Both the position numbers and the translations under genes were made by a program. Shown here in pieces: positions 1-9,252 of a stretch of 64,000 bases of DNA (positions are counted from its first letter, which is position 1; each line of letters begins with the position of its first letter). The DNA lies in the NCBI GenBank assembly GCA_903826405.1, contig CAIKEH010000004.1, positions 47,530 to 111,529 of the forward strand. The letters run 5' to 3'. The stretch is from an uncultured bacterium (GTDB lineage Bacteria; Bacteroidota; Bacteroidia; Chitinophagales; Chitinophagaceae). The notes below the pieces were generated by a model that worked only from the letters and a program-made list of their open reading frames with translations, ran no database searches and was not told the origin of the DNA.

Positions 1-511
1 TGATCCTTCCCATGAAACCAGTATCGCGGGTCAGTTGGACAGTTTTATCTGTCGTGGGGTACCAGGAGGTTTCAAAATTCGTCAGCACCTGTGTGTTGTG
101 CTTTTTTGCCAGAACAGCCATTCTTTCAGCCTGTTCGGTTGAAAAGGCGAGTGGCTTCTCCACCATGACATGGATCCCTCGGGGAGCGCAGGCCTCGACA
201 ACTTGCAGATGTTGAATGGTGGTGCCATAACCCAATACACCCTCCGGTTTCAAGGCATCGAGCATCTTTCCGAGATCTGTATAGAACAAATGTGCATCGA
301 GCCGATGGCTTTGCATCATTTGCCGGGCCAGTGCGGTATCGGGCTCCCAAATACCCACCAGTTCGACATCACGATCGTTAGTCCTTCCCAATATCCAGCC
401 ATTATGTCCATGTGAAATTCCTGCCACGGCCAGGCGGACAGGACCTGGCTTGTCCTGCCCGTGCGATACCCGGACCTGAATCAAGACCAAGAGGAGAAGG
501 ATATATTTCAT
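1..511 (-). CDS. Gfo/Idh/MocA family oxidoreductase, exported, 3' end cut by window edge
   Basis: This gene is missing from the ORF track because its stop lies outside the window. Reading the minus strand from the ATG at 509-511 gives about 170 codons without a stop. Residues 1-19 form a signal peptide (MKYILLLLVLIQV...GQ). A Rossmann-like start follows (RLAVAGISHGHNGW), then the Gfo/Idh/MocA signature around the second strand-turn (GIHVMVEKPLA), where the Lys of EKP is the usual catalytic or cofactor lysine. Family members are NAD(P)-dependent sugar or sugar-acid dehydrogenases. The nucleotide-binding glycine motif is degenerate (GISHGH rather than GxGxxG), and export suggests a tightly held cofactor. 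It diverges from the cytochrome-containing dehydrogenase-like gene at 609. The C-terminal substrate domain is not visible. Confidence 0.85.
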   Translation of the reverse strand, partial: MKYILLLLVLIQVRVSHGQDKPGPVRLAVAGISHGHNGWILGRTNDRDVELVGIWEPDTALARQMMQSHRLDAHLFYTDLGKMLDALKPEGVLGYGTTIQHLQVVEACAPRGIHVMVEKPLAFSTEQAERMAVLAKKHNTQVLTNFETSWYPTTDKTVQLTRDTGFMGRI

Positions 512-608
512 CGACAAGAATTTATTGAATGTACGGAAGCTCCCTGAACTGTAGTCCAGGATGATGTGATAATGCGAGCTATTCTTATCTTTATTCAAAC
601 CCTCGAAC

Positions 609-3600
609 ATGACCCTCGTAAGGAATCTCACGGTATCGTTATTCTGTATCCTTTTTCTGTATGCCTGCAAATCTGGTGATGAGAACGGCGACCCCCGAAT
701 CACCCAGATGGATCCAGCCAAGACCATGGCCGTGGCAAAAACCATCGAAGCCGGGGTGACCCCAAAACTCGCAGATGGCCTCACGCTCAAACTCTGGGGT
801 ATAGACTCTTTGGTCGCAGATCCTGTATCTCTGGACATAGACGATCAGGGCAGAGTTTATTATACAAGAACCATCCGGCAGAAGAATGCCGAGTTCGATA
901 TCCGTGGCCATCAGGATTGGGAGATCGGGTCCATACAACTGACCGATGTGGAAGAAAAACGTGCTTTCCTGCACAAGGTTCTTGCGCCTGAATTGAGTAA
1001 CAGGAACAAATGGCTTCCCGATCTGAACGGAGATAGCTCCCATGATTGGAGGGACATGACCGTGCAAAAAGAAAAGGTTTACCGCGTCGAGGACATCAAC
1101 GGCGATGGTGTGGCAGACAAGTCTCAGGTGGTGGTGGATGATTTCCATGATGAGATCACCGATGCGGCAGGTGGTATACTGAAACAGGGGGATGATCTTT
1201 TTGTGGGCATCGGTCCGGATCTGTGGAGAATAAAAGAGAGTAAACTGGGGATCGCTGAATCAAAAACATCCATCTCACATGGCTACGGTATCCACGTCGG
1301 CTTCAGCGGCCACGGCATGTCCGGCATTGAAGTGGGTCCCGAAGGAAAGATATACTGGCAGATAGGGGACATCGGCTTCAACGGAACCGGTCCCGACGGG
1401 AAGAAGTGGTCGCATCCGAATAGCGGGGTGATTGTCCGTTCCAATCCGGACGGCAGCGATTTTGAGGTCTTTTCTTATGGCAACAGGAATACGCATGAGT
1501 TCGCATTCGATGAATATGGTAACCTGATCAGTGAAGACAATGATGGTGACCACCCTGGCGAGAGCGAACGCATCGTGTATGTCGTGAATGGTGCTGACAT
1601 TGGTTGGCGGACGAACTGGCAGTTCGGGAAATACCGGGACCCGGACAACAACACATACAAGGTTTGGATGGATGAAAAAATGTACGTTCCACGTTGGGAA
1701 GGACAGGCCGCCTACATACTGCCCACGATCAAGAATTTCGTCAACGGCCCCACGGGTTTCCTGTATAACCCGGGCACGGCATTGGGCCCAGATTACAAGA
1801 ACAATTTCTTCGTCGCCGAATTCGTCGGTAACCCAGCTGGCTCCGGGATCCATTCCTTCCGACTTAAGCCCAAGGGTGCATCTTTCGATTTTGTAGACTC
1901 AAAACGCATCCTCGGTGGGGTGTTGGCCACGGGAATGGACTGGGGCCCAGATGGCGCCATGTATCTTGGAGATTGGATCGATGGCTGGGGGACCAAGGAC
2001 TATGGACGTATCTGGAAACTCGATGTATCCAATCCCGATATGGCCCTGAGGAAGAATACGGAGCAATACATCAAAGCGGATATGACCAAGTCGAAAACGG
2101 CCGAATTGAAGGAACTGCTGAAGCATCCTGACATGCGGGTGCGTCAGAAAGCGCAGTTCGAACTGGCCAACCGGGGGTACGAAGGACTGGACGTGTTTAA
2201 ATCGACTCTGGCTGCCAAAGAGAATCAACTGGCACGTATACACGCTATTTGGGGCATCAGTCAGTTCGCAAGGAAAGACATCAAAAATGGCGCACTACTT
2301 GTACCTTATCTGAAGGACAGTGATCCGGAGATCCGTGCCCAGGCCGCTAAGTGGATCGGTGACGTAAGATATGCGGAAGCCGGCGACATACTGATTCCTC
2401 TGCTCAAAGATGAGTACAGTCGCGCGCGATTTTTCGCAGCCGAAGCCTTGGGCAGGACGGCATACACGCCAGCCTTGAAGCCCATCGTCGATATGCTTGC
2501 AGCAAACAATGACGAGGATAATTACCTGCGCCATGCAGGCAGCCTGGCCCTTGCCCGCATCGGGAAAGCGGAAATAATGATGGCGTTATCTGCTCATCCG
2601 TCACGTGCCGTTCGCATTGCGGCCGTCGTGGCCCTACGCAGGATGCAACATCCAGGCATCAGGGTATACTTGAACGATGCAGATGAATTCGTGGTGACGG
2701 AAGCAGCACGTGCCATCAATGATGACCTTTCCATCATCGAAGCATTGCCCGATCTGGCACGTGCGTTGAACGATCACCGTTTCAGCAATGAGGCTTTTGT
2801 CAGGAGGGCCATCAGTGCGAATCTCCGTGTGGGAACGACAGAATCCATGCAAGCGCTCATCAACTACATTAACTATGAAGGTGCTCCTGCAGTACTGCGC
2901 AACGAAGCCATCGATGCCTTGAGTACCTGGGCCAAGCCTTCTGTACTCGACCGGGTTGATGGCAGGTTCCGGGGCGAGGTGACACGTCCGCTCGCACCTG
3001 TCCAACAGGCCAGCAGCGCAGCACTCATCCAACTGCTCTCTCAAAAAGAGGCTACTATCAGAGTGCACGTGGCCAGAGCGTTGGGGAAATTGAAAATCGA
3101 CGCAGCTGCTTCAGCGCTGATGTCCAAATTGAAGAAAGACCCCTCCGCTGAGGTCAGGATTGAATCCGTGAAGACATTGTCCCAATTGAAAGGCACATCC
3201 ATGGATGAAGCCGTGACCGTTGCACTGGGCGACAAGGAAAAGTCGGTACGAGTGACCGGCCTGGACCTGCTCAACAAATTGCAATTGTCCACGGAGCGTA
3301 AAGTATCCTTGCTGAGCGCAGTGATCGATACCCGTACTCCAGAGGAAAAGCAGGCGGCGATCACCACATTGGGCTCCCTTCCTTTAACGGCGACTGAAAA
3401 GATTTTCGCCAAGCTCCTCGACCAGATGGGGAAAGGGAAGCTTCCACAAGAAGTCAGGCTCGAGTTGTCCGATGCCCTGGATTCCAGTGGCGCAAAGGCA
3501 TTGAAAGAGAAATTCATGAGTCTGAACGCCGGCTCTTCTCCCGATTCCCTGAAAGCCATGTATTCCGCTGCCTTGTTCGGGGGTGATCCCAAAAAGGGCG

Positions 3601-3995
3601 AAGGGATCTTCTGGAGTAACAGTTCCGCCCAGTGCGTAAGATGTCATGCGATCAATGATTATGGTGGCCATGTTGGTCCTCAGCTGAACGGGGTGGCCAG
3701 CAGGTTGAAGCATGAACAACTGCTTGAAGCACTCATTGAACCCAGTGCCCGGATAGCACCGGGCTTCGGCTTGGTTACGCTTGATCTGAAGAATGGACGG
3801 AAGATCAACGGCACACTCCAGGAGGAAACGGCTGATGGGTACAAAATGAAAGTGGGTGACAAGTCTGACACGTTGATCCGAAAAGCGGATGTGGGGTCCA
3901 GGGTCAATTCGCCATCCAGTATGCCTCCTATGTACCTGCTGTTGTCCAAGAAAGAGATCCGGGATGTGGTCAGTTATCTGTCCACGCTGAAGTAG
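609..3995 (+). CDS. PVC-type haem-binding lipoprotein: sugar-dehydrogenase-like propeller, HEAT repeats, C-terminal cytochrome c
   Basis: The 1128-residue protein begins with a lipoprotein signal (lipobox LYAC, Cys20). Residues of about 50-470 resemble the beta-propeller of soluble glucose/sorbosone dehydrogenases (repeated NPDG, GPDG and DYG motifs, typical of PVC-type membrane-bound dehydrogenase-like proteins). Residues of about 490-990 are HEAT-like helical repeats (HPDMRVRQKA, DPEIRAQAA, DPSAEVRIES). The C-terminus is a cytochrome c with one CxxCH (C1009, C1012, H1013) and a possible distal Met in SSMPPM. By family analogy it may oxidise a sugar or alcohol and pass electrons to an internal haem, but no substrate is proven for these large forms. 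It lies divergent to an exported Gfo/Idh/MocA oxidoreductase, a frequent partner of such proteins. Confidence 0.88.
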   Translation: MTLVRNLTVSLFCILFLYACKSGDENGDPRITQMDPAKTMAVAKTIEAGVTPKLADGLTLKLWGIDSLVADPVSLDIDDQGRVYYTRTIRQKNAEFDIRGHQDWEIGSIQLTDVEEKRAFLHKVLAPELSNRNKWLPDLNGDSSHDWRDMTVQKEKVYRVEDINGDGVADKSQVVVDDFHDEITDAAGGILKQGDDLFVGIGPDLWRIKESKLGIAESKTSISHGYGIHVGFSGHGMSGIEVGPEGKIYWQIGDIGFNGTGPDGKKWSHPNSGVIVRSNPDGSDFEVFSYGNRNTHEFAFDEYGNLISEDNDGDHPGESERIVYVVNGADIGWRTNWQFGKYRDPDNNTYKVWMDEKMYVPRWEGQAAYILPTIKNFVNGPTGFLYNPGTALGPDYKNNFFVAEFVGNPAGSGIHSFRLKPKGASFDFVDSKRILGGVLATGMDWGPDGAMYLGDWIDGWGTKDYGRIWKLDVSNPDMALRKNTEQYIKADMTKSKTAELKELLKHPDMRVRQKAQFELANRGYEGLDVFKSTLAAKENQLARIHAIWGISQFARKDIKNGALLVPYLKDSDPEIRAQAAKWIGDVRYAEAGDILIPLLKDEYSRARFFAAEALGRTAYTPALKPIVDMLAANNDEDNYLRHAGSLALARIGKAEIMMALSAHPSRAVRIAAVVALRRMQHPGIRVYLNDADEFVVTEAARAINDDLSIIEALPDLARALNDHRFSNEAFVRRAISANLRVGTTESMQALINYINYEGAPAVLRNEAIDALSTWAKPSVLDRVDGRFRGEVTRPLAPVQQASSAALIQLLSQKEATIRVHVARALGKLKIDAAASALMSKLKKDPSAEVRIESVKTLSQLKGTSMDEAVTVALGDKEKSVRVTGLDLLNKLQLSTERKVSLLSAVIDTRTPEEKQAAITTLGSLPLTATEKIFAKLLDQMGKGKLPQEVRLELSDALDSSGAKALKEKFMSLNAGSSPDSLKAMYSAALFGGDPKKGEGIFWSNSSAQCVRCHAINDYGGHVGPQLNGVASRLKHEQLLEALIEPSARIAPGFGLVTLDLKNGRKINGTLQEETADGYKMKVGDKSDTLIRKADVGSRVNSPSSMPPMYLLLSKKEIRDVVSYLSTLK

Positions 3996-4060
3996 GCGAC
4001 TATCAAATGAATTCAAATGGCTGTTCATTAAAACGCTTCATCGTATAAACAGGCATAGAT

Positions 4061-4495
4061 ATGAATATGTCCTTACGGATCTTCTTGAGTTTTTTAGCAT
4101 TCGTAGCGGTTTACTATTTCATCTTTTGGACACTGGGGTCTCTTATCGTTGTTGCTTCACCATTAAAAAATGGTGAACCCCTGCCGATGATCCGGTTCAT
4201 CGCAAAAGGAGTTCCTCTTCTCATAGCGGCATTAGCCGCCTATTTTGTCTGGAAGAAAACACTCCACGCCAGCAAGGGTTTGGGCACGCATGTGGTCATG
4301 GGAGGGCTTATAACAGGTTCCATTGGATTTATAGGTGGTTTCTTCGGCCCGATGATCGTTGATCCTTCCGCAAATCAAGGACCCTTACTGGGGATCCTCA
4401 TCACGGGTCCGGCAGGATTCCTGTTGGGATTGATCCTAGGAGCAGTGGTATGGAAGTATAAGTCTAGAAATAGTGCTCCTGAAAGTGGATCATGA
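4061..4495 (+). CDS. Small four-helix membrane protein of unknown function
   Basis: The 144-residue product has four predicted membrane segments (about residues 5-33, 43-63, 76-98 and 106-130) and a short charged tail. The third and fourth segments are Gly-rich (GGLITGSIGFIGGFFG, GILITGPAGFLLGLILG). I do not recognise the family. It starts 65 bases after the haem-binding lipoprotein and could be co-transcribed with it, although no shared signal is visible. It converges with the esterase gene at 4547. Confidence 0.7.
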   Translation: MNMSLRIFLSFLAFVAVYYFIFWTLGSLIVVASPLKNGEPLPMIRFIAKGVPLLIAALAAYFVWKKTLHASKGLGTHVVMGGLITGSIGFIGGFFGPMIVDPSANQGPLLGILITGPAGFLLGLILGAVVWKYKSRNSAPESGS

Positions 4496-4546
4496 TCGCC
4501 TATTCATTGGCGCCATCAATATAAAAGGTCGGTCCGAACCGAGCGA

Positions 4547-6496
4547 TCATTCATTCACCAGGAAATGAACGATTCTGCAGGCAGTCCCCGCGCTCTTTTT
4601 GTTTTTCTCACTCAGTACTTCCAGTTTCAATATGTGTTTGCGTTTCCGCAAACCGGCATCAAACAGAATATACCAGGGCAAATGAAGTGATGGACTCCAC
4701 GTTGTGAACAGGTCTTTTTGATGGACTTTCCCCTGATCGATCGACCAGCGGATCATACCGGCGTCGGGACCCGAGATGATGGAAATCCCAACTCCTGTTC
4801 CATTGAAAGGTAAAATCAGACTTGCTCCGGGAGTTGTGGTGACCAACATGGGCCTGTGTACGAATCCATCCCTCACACCTGCATCGTCAGAAGGGATCCA
4901 GTCTGGATCCAACTTCCAGAATCGGTCTGCTTTGGCCGTGGTTATCGGATAGTAAGTGCCATTGGACAAAGAAGATCCATCGAGAGGTATTTTATACGAA
5001 GAGCCGCTTGTGGCGCTTGCAGGTATTGTTTCGGCGCATTTTTCCAGCAAGCGTTTAATAGTGGCGAAATAGAGTTCCTGACCGAAGGGAGAGGGATGCA
5101 GATCCTTGAAATCATATTCCCAGGTGAATTCATGATGATCTATCCTGTCTCTGACCTGCTTCGCCATGTTGATGGAAGGGAGACCGTAATGTTCAGCAAT
5201 ACGCTCATGATTGGCTACTTCCATGGGTATCCTGCCTGAAGCATAATCGAGATTCTTATCGAGATCTGCGAAGGACATCAATACGATGTCCATTTCCGGA
5301 TTGCTTTTACGTGCATGTCTCACAATGCCTTCAAGGGACCTGCTCTGAGTGATGCTGTCCGTCCCATTGGCCTTGTCATTAACGGCAGCTTCCACGAAAA
5401 GCAGGTCAACTTTTCCTGAATCCAAAACATCCTGCTGCAATCGGAATGCGTGGGGAAGGCTGCCCAATGAAGGGATGCCAGCTGCAATGAACCTGAAGCG
5501 AGTTCCCGGATAGCGTTCGCTCAGCCATGTGCAAACCTTGTTTCTCCAGCCGGGGTTATAGGTTATCGAGCCGCCGAGAAAGGCTATCGTAACGGTCCCT
5601 TTCAAGTTGAAATGAGCCATGGCATGTGGCAAACCATCACGTATACGGAAATAGTCATCATAGCTGAGTTGCTTTTTCACGGGCATGGAATTCGCCATGA
5701 TGATGTCGGCCCACCATTCGGGGTGTTCAATGGGGAAATGATGACCCCCCAGTTCTTGTGGACCCATGGTGACAGGATAGACCAATGCGGGACCGCCCAG
5801 TTTCGTATAACGCTGAACGAGCAGATCCGTATTCTCCTGATTCGGTACGATCTCATCCTCTATGCCGATCACATGGATGATGGGCACTTTGAAAGAAGCA
5901 AGCCCCTGCAGATCATCAATCGGATTTTCATTGTAGGCCATTGCCTGTTGCTCGCTCATGTTTAATACGCCCAACAGCTGCTTCCAGTTCTCCGGTGATC
6001 CTTTGCCTGCACCTTTCCCTCCCGGCCAGCTTTTGATATCGCAAACTGGCGCCTCAGCATAAATGCAGGTCAGTTTGTCCGGGTTGCGTTTTGCCCAACC
6101 ATAAGCATACAGTCCACCACGGCTTACGGCTTCAAGAGCCACCCTGGACGATAGGTAAAGACTGTCCGTGGCATATTGATAGAACCTGTCCCAAACCTGC
6201 AGGGCATACGGACTTCCGTACTGATCGTCCACGCTCACATATCCTAAGTGAAATCCTCTGGACAGCAGGATACTGTCCATTTCGGGATGCCAGTCCGGAA
6301 AGGAAGCCCTCCAGATCCAGGGTTTGCCCGGTAATGCAACGGCAGGTTTGACTACCCAGGAGGCATGACCACTCACGTTGTGGTATACACGCTCAAAACC
6401 CTTCCATCGGTCTTTCGCGGGGAGTTTGATATCCTGAGCGAACATCAAGATGGGTGATATAATCAGGGCTATCAGCAGGATGCGATTGCGAATCAT
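4547..6496 (-). CDS. Bifunctional exported esterase: alpha/beta hydrolase fused to SGNH hydrolase and a C-terminal beta domain
   Basis: The 649-residue protein has a signal peptide (cut after about MFAQ, residue 21). Residues of about 30-270 form an alpha/beta-hydrolase domain: nucleophile elbow AVSRGG (Ser125), likely acid in the IEDEIVP loop (Asp213) and a His pair GGHHFP (252-253). Residues of about 300-490 are an SGNH/GDSL domain: block I FLGGSIT (Ser310), block III AAVND (Asn373) and block V DLHPSPFG (Asp465, His467). The remaining 160 residues look like a beta-sandwich accessory module. Two independent Ser-His-Asp centres in one chain suggest deacylation of a doubly substituted substrate such as an acetylated or feruloylated glycan; the substrate is inferred. 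Block I has GGS in place of GDS, which occurs in the superfamily. No neighbour shares its strand closely. Confidence 0.85.
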   Translation of the reverse strand: MIRNRILLIALIISPILMFAQDIKLPAKDRWKGFERVYHNVSGHASWVVKPAVALPGKPWIWRASFPDWHPEMDSILLSRGFHLGYVSVDDQYGSPYALQVWDRFYQYATDSLYLSSRVALEAVSRGGLYAYGWAKRNPDKLTCIYAEAPVCDIKSWPGGKGAGKGSPENWKQLLGVLNMSEQQAMAYNENPIDDLQGLASFKVPIIHVIGIEDEIVPNQENTDLLVQRYTKLGGPALVYPVTMGPQELGGHHFPIEHPEWWADIIMANSMPVKKQLSYDDYFRIRDGLPHAMAHFNLKGTVTIAFLGGSITYNPGWRNKVCTWLSERYPGTRFRFIAAGIPSLGSLPHAFRLQQDVLDSGKVDLLFVEAAVNDKANGTDSITQSRSLEGIVRHARKSNPEMDIVLMSFADLDKNLDYASGRIPMEVANHERIAEHYGLPSINMAKQVRDRIDHHEFTWEYDFKDLHPSPFGQELYFATIKRLLEKCAETIPASATSGSSYKIPLDGSSLSNGTYYPITTAKADRFWKLDPDWIPSDDAGVRDGFVHRPMLVTTTPGASLILPFNGTGVGISIISGPDAGMIRWSIDQGKVHQKDLFTTWSPSLHLPWYILFDAGLRKRKHILKLEVLSEKNKKSAGTACRIVHFLVNE

Positions 6497-6663
6497 GATC
6501 TAAGTATACTTATTTTCTTCGGAAGAATATCATACTCTTCTGAGTAGTTTGTGATGTTCCACCTGAACCTTCCATCATCCCCAACAAGCTGTCATGAATC
6601 CATCCGGATCAATTGCTCTGTTCGGGGGACTGAAAAAATTCAATTTTCCTCCAAATAGGGGGT

Positions 6664-7428
6664 TCAGAGTGGGATGTTGATCCCGGCGTTCCAGAGGAAA
6701 CTTCCTTTCGGATTGAGGTATATGGGTTGGATCATTTGTGCGAAGAAGTTCAACTTCCAGTTGTCCCTTTGGAAATTCGTCATCTGTGAGGCGAATACCC
6801 CTTCCAGGTAATTGTAGTCGTGCAGGTAAAACAGGCTTGGCGTCAGGCTTAATTGATAATGTTTCCCCAATTTCATCTTGTCAAAGGCGAAACTGAGCAA
6901 GATGAAATGTTCGTTTTTTAGGCCCAACGCCCCAACCCTCCAGGAATACCAATAGTGGCCGAGCAATCTTCTATTTGAGGTGAATCGGTATTCGAAATTA
7001 AATTCCGTTGCAAAATAACGTTGCAGTTCAAATTTTCCTCCGGAGCCGTTGTATGGCAACTCGCGAAAGTATAGTGACGGGGTTGCTGCCACCCCCATGG
7101 TGAGTTTTTCGTTCTCGATGACATTGACTCCGAATCGCATATTGATGGTCCAGGGCTTCAGGTCCCATGCGAAAAGGAATTCGGGATTGAAATAGAATCT
7201 GCCTTTTTTAAGGATCGCCGTTCCTATGATGGCTGGTCTACCCAGGGAAAATGCGGGGACCGGCGCTATACCGTTATTGGTCAGTTGGAGATTGGCGTTA
7301 GCGGTCAGGGGCTTGACCGTATTCGCGTTTTGGGCGAACAGCATGGCCGGGCAAAAGAATGTCCAAATGAAAAGTCGTATACCGAAGTTTTTCAAGTCAG
7401 GAGCATTTAGAACATCAGGTGATCCCAA
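6664..7428 (-). CDS. Probable outer-membrane beta-barrel protein, function unknown
   Basis: The 254-residue product has an N-terminal hydrophobic stretch (FGIRLFIWTFFCPAMLFAQ) that reads as a signal peptide cleaved near residue 33. The rest alternates aromatic and polar residues in short strands (FYFNPEFLFAW, YFATEFNFEYRF, WKLNFFAQM) and ends with hydrophobic residues (NIPL), typical of Bacteroidota outer-membrane barrels. The signal peptide is preceded by about 15 extra residues, but no later Met precedes it, so the track start is kept. No specific function is recognised, and neighbouring genes give no clear hint. Confidence 0.65.
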   Translation of the reverse strand: MGSPDVLNAPDLKNFGIRLFIWTFFCPAMLFAQNANTVKPLTANANLQLTNNGIAPVPAFSLGRPAIIGTAILKKGRFYFNPEFLFAWDLKPWTINMRFGVNVIENEKLTMGVAATPSLYFRELPYNGSGGKFELQRYFATEFNFEYRFTSNRRLLGHYWYSWRVGALGLKNEHFILLSFAFDKMKLGKHYQLSLTPSLFYLHDYNYLEGVFASQMTNFQRDNWKLNFFAQMIQPIYLNPKGSFLWNAGINIPL

Positions 7429-7633
7429 TTTAATTAAATCAATTCAACAAAAAGTTGCCATTCTGGGATCTTTCTCACGCTTGAAGGGAACAGGTAAAGG
7501 ATTATTCGTTTCCGGAGGTGTCATTTACCTTTTGAATTATATTTATGGATATTCTGCATATCGGTGATCACTCCGATGCCGAGGATATGGGATCAGGTAC
7601 ATGAATGATTAACGATAAAAATAATCAGACCTT

Positions 7634-8749
7634 ATGAAGATGACCGAGGTCAAAGCACACAGAAACCTGAAGTCTGTTTTCCCCGGGAAATACATCCAAG
7701 GGGAGGGGCTCATCAACAAGCTTCCCGAAATGATCCGCTCTTTTGGGACAAAAGGCATGATCCTGACCTCGCCGACTCCGTTGGAAAAAATATTTAGCAA
7801 GCTTTCAGGGGAATACAGAAAAGAGGGTATTTTGACAACGCGTTTCAATGGTGAATGCTGTGAGTCGGAATTGATACGTCTTCAAGAACAGGTTGTCGAG
7901 AATGGGGTAGATGTGTTGGTGGGTGCAGGTGGCGGAAAGACCATGGACAGCGCCAAGATTGTTGCTGACCGGGCGGGTATTCCGGTAATCATCATGCCTA
8001 CCATTGCCTCTACGGATGCGCCATGCAGCGGTTCCAGTATCATCTACTCGGAACATGGCGTATATGAATCCGTTTACTTTCAGAAGATGAATCCGGAGGC
8101 TGTGTTGGTGGACATGGATATCATGGCAAATGCACCCACAAGATTCCTGGTCGCCGGAATGGGGGATGCTCTTTCCACCTGGTTCGAAGCCCGATCCTGT
8201 CAACGGACACAATCCATGAATCAATGTGGGGGTTACAGCACGTTGGCAGGCTTGAATCTCGCCCGACTCTGTTACGATACCATTTTGCAGTATGGGGCAG
8301 CTGCCAAGATCGCCAATGACAACCAAATCATCACTACTGCCCTGCATCATGTGGTGGAGGCCAATACATTGTTGAGTGGCATCGGTTTTGAAAGCTCTGG
8401 GTTGGCTGCTGCACATTCGATCCACAATGGTTTGACGGCTTTGGACGAGACCCATGCTTATTACCACGGGGAAAAAGTAGCATTCGGCGTATTGGCCGGT
8501 TTGCATTTGACCGATGCCCCGCCCTCCGAAATGGAGACGGTCTATTCATTCTGCGAAGAAGTTGGTCTGCCTACCACCTTTGCCGGGATCGGCATTGCAA
8601 GAGTAGGCAAGGATAAACTGATGAAGGTGGCGATAAAAACCTGCGAGCAGGAGTTCATTCATCATGAAGCCGGGGAGATCACCCCCGAGAATGTATTACA
8701 TGCCATGATCGTTGCTGATGCCATGGGGACTTTGAGAAAAAAAATATGA
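7634..8749 (+). CDS. gldA: Glycerol dehydrogenase (iron/zinc alcohol dehydrogenase superfamily)
   Basis: At 371 residues it matches the family length. It oxidises glycerol to dihydroxyacetone with NAD+. The dinucleotide loop GAGGGKTMDSAK (about 97-108) and the metal ligands Asp178 (GMGDALSTW), His261 (AAAHSIHNG) and His278 (YYHGEKVAF) are all present, matching the Asp-His-His zinc set of GldA. TIASTDAPCS is the usual substrate-loop motif. It stands alone: no dihydroxyacetone kinase lies in the window. The related sn-glycerol-1-phosphate dehydrogenases are less likely because of the GldA-type TDAPCS and HGEKVAF motifs. The start at 7634 is the first Met of the conserved region; a second Met follows two codons later. 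Confidence 0.93.
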   Translation: MKMTEVKAHRNLKSVFPGKYIQGEGLINKLPEMIRSFGTKGMILTSPTPLEKIFSKLSGEYRKEGILTTRFNGECCESELIRLQEQVVENGVDVLVGAGGGKTMDSAKIVADRAGIPVIIMPTIASTDAPCSGSSIIYSEHGVYESVYFQKMNPEAVLVDMDIMANAPTRFLVAGMGDALSTWFEARSCQRTQSMNQCGGYSTLAGLNLARLCYDTILQYGAAAKIANDNQIITTALHHVVEANTLLSGIGFESSGLAAAHSIHNGLTALDETHAYYHGEKVAFGVLAGLHLTDAPPSEMETVYSFCEEVGLPTTFAGIGIARVGKDKLMKVAIKTCEQEFIHHEAGEITPENVLHAMIVADAMGTLRKKI

Positions 8750-9252
8750 CCGGACGATTTTCCTGGCAATGGACTTAAATATTTTTATTGGCGATAAGCA
8801 ACCACATTAAAATGAAGTGTCCCCGAATAATGCAATGAGCAGTAGAGTCAAAGAAGGTGGTCAGGATAAAGATCATATTTCCCCATTTCAATGTAGCGAA
8901 TAGCCATAGCACACTCAAGCGCAATGCGTAAAAGACTTCTCCTGTGTCGATTCGCCATGGAGTTCGAATTTCACAAAATCAATAAGTGGCTTTGAGTCGA
9001 TGCAGAGTCCCCGAAGTTGGCTAGTCACTTGCTGTGCCGGATAACATCCTATGCTGAACCACCAAAGTGGCTGGCCTTCTATCCAAAAGCTCCCTGCCAT
9101 TGGAGTTGGTATGCCGGTTTGTGGGGGTGGGGCTTTAATATGGGTTATAAATCCTCAATTATGAGCATCTTTAAAGCCATGGGCATTCTCTGCATGAATT
9201 TATCCCGGATAAGTATTTCTTTTATATCACCGGGAATACTTATTTTGAATAC
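8750..9252. other. Gene-free interval of about 500 bases
   Basis: Only short out-of-family ORFs occur on either strand (for example 8915-9100 minus), with no recognisable domain, terminator hairpin or repeat. I see nothing I can support beyond a presumed promoter region for the membrane protein starting at 9253. Confidence 0.5.

Noticed and set aside
8915-9100. Short minus-strand ORF (61 residues) in the gap before the HGSNAT-like gene
   Set aside because: No recognisable motif, and no neighbour or ribosome-binding context supports it.
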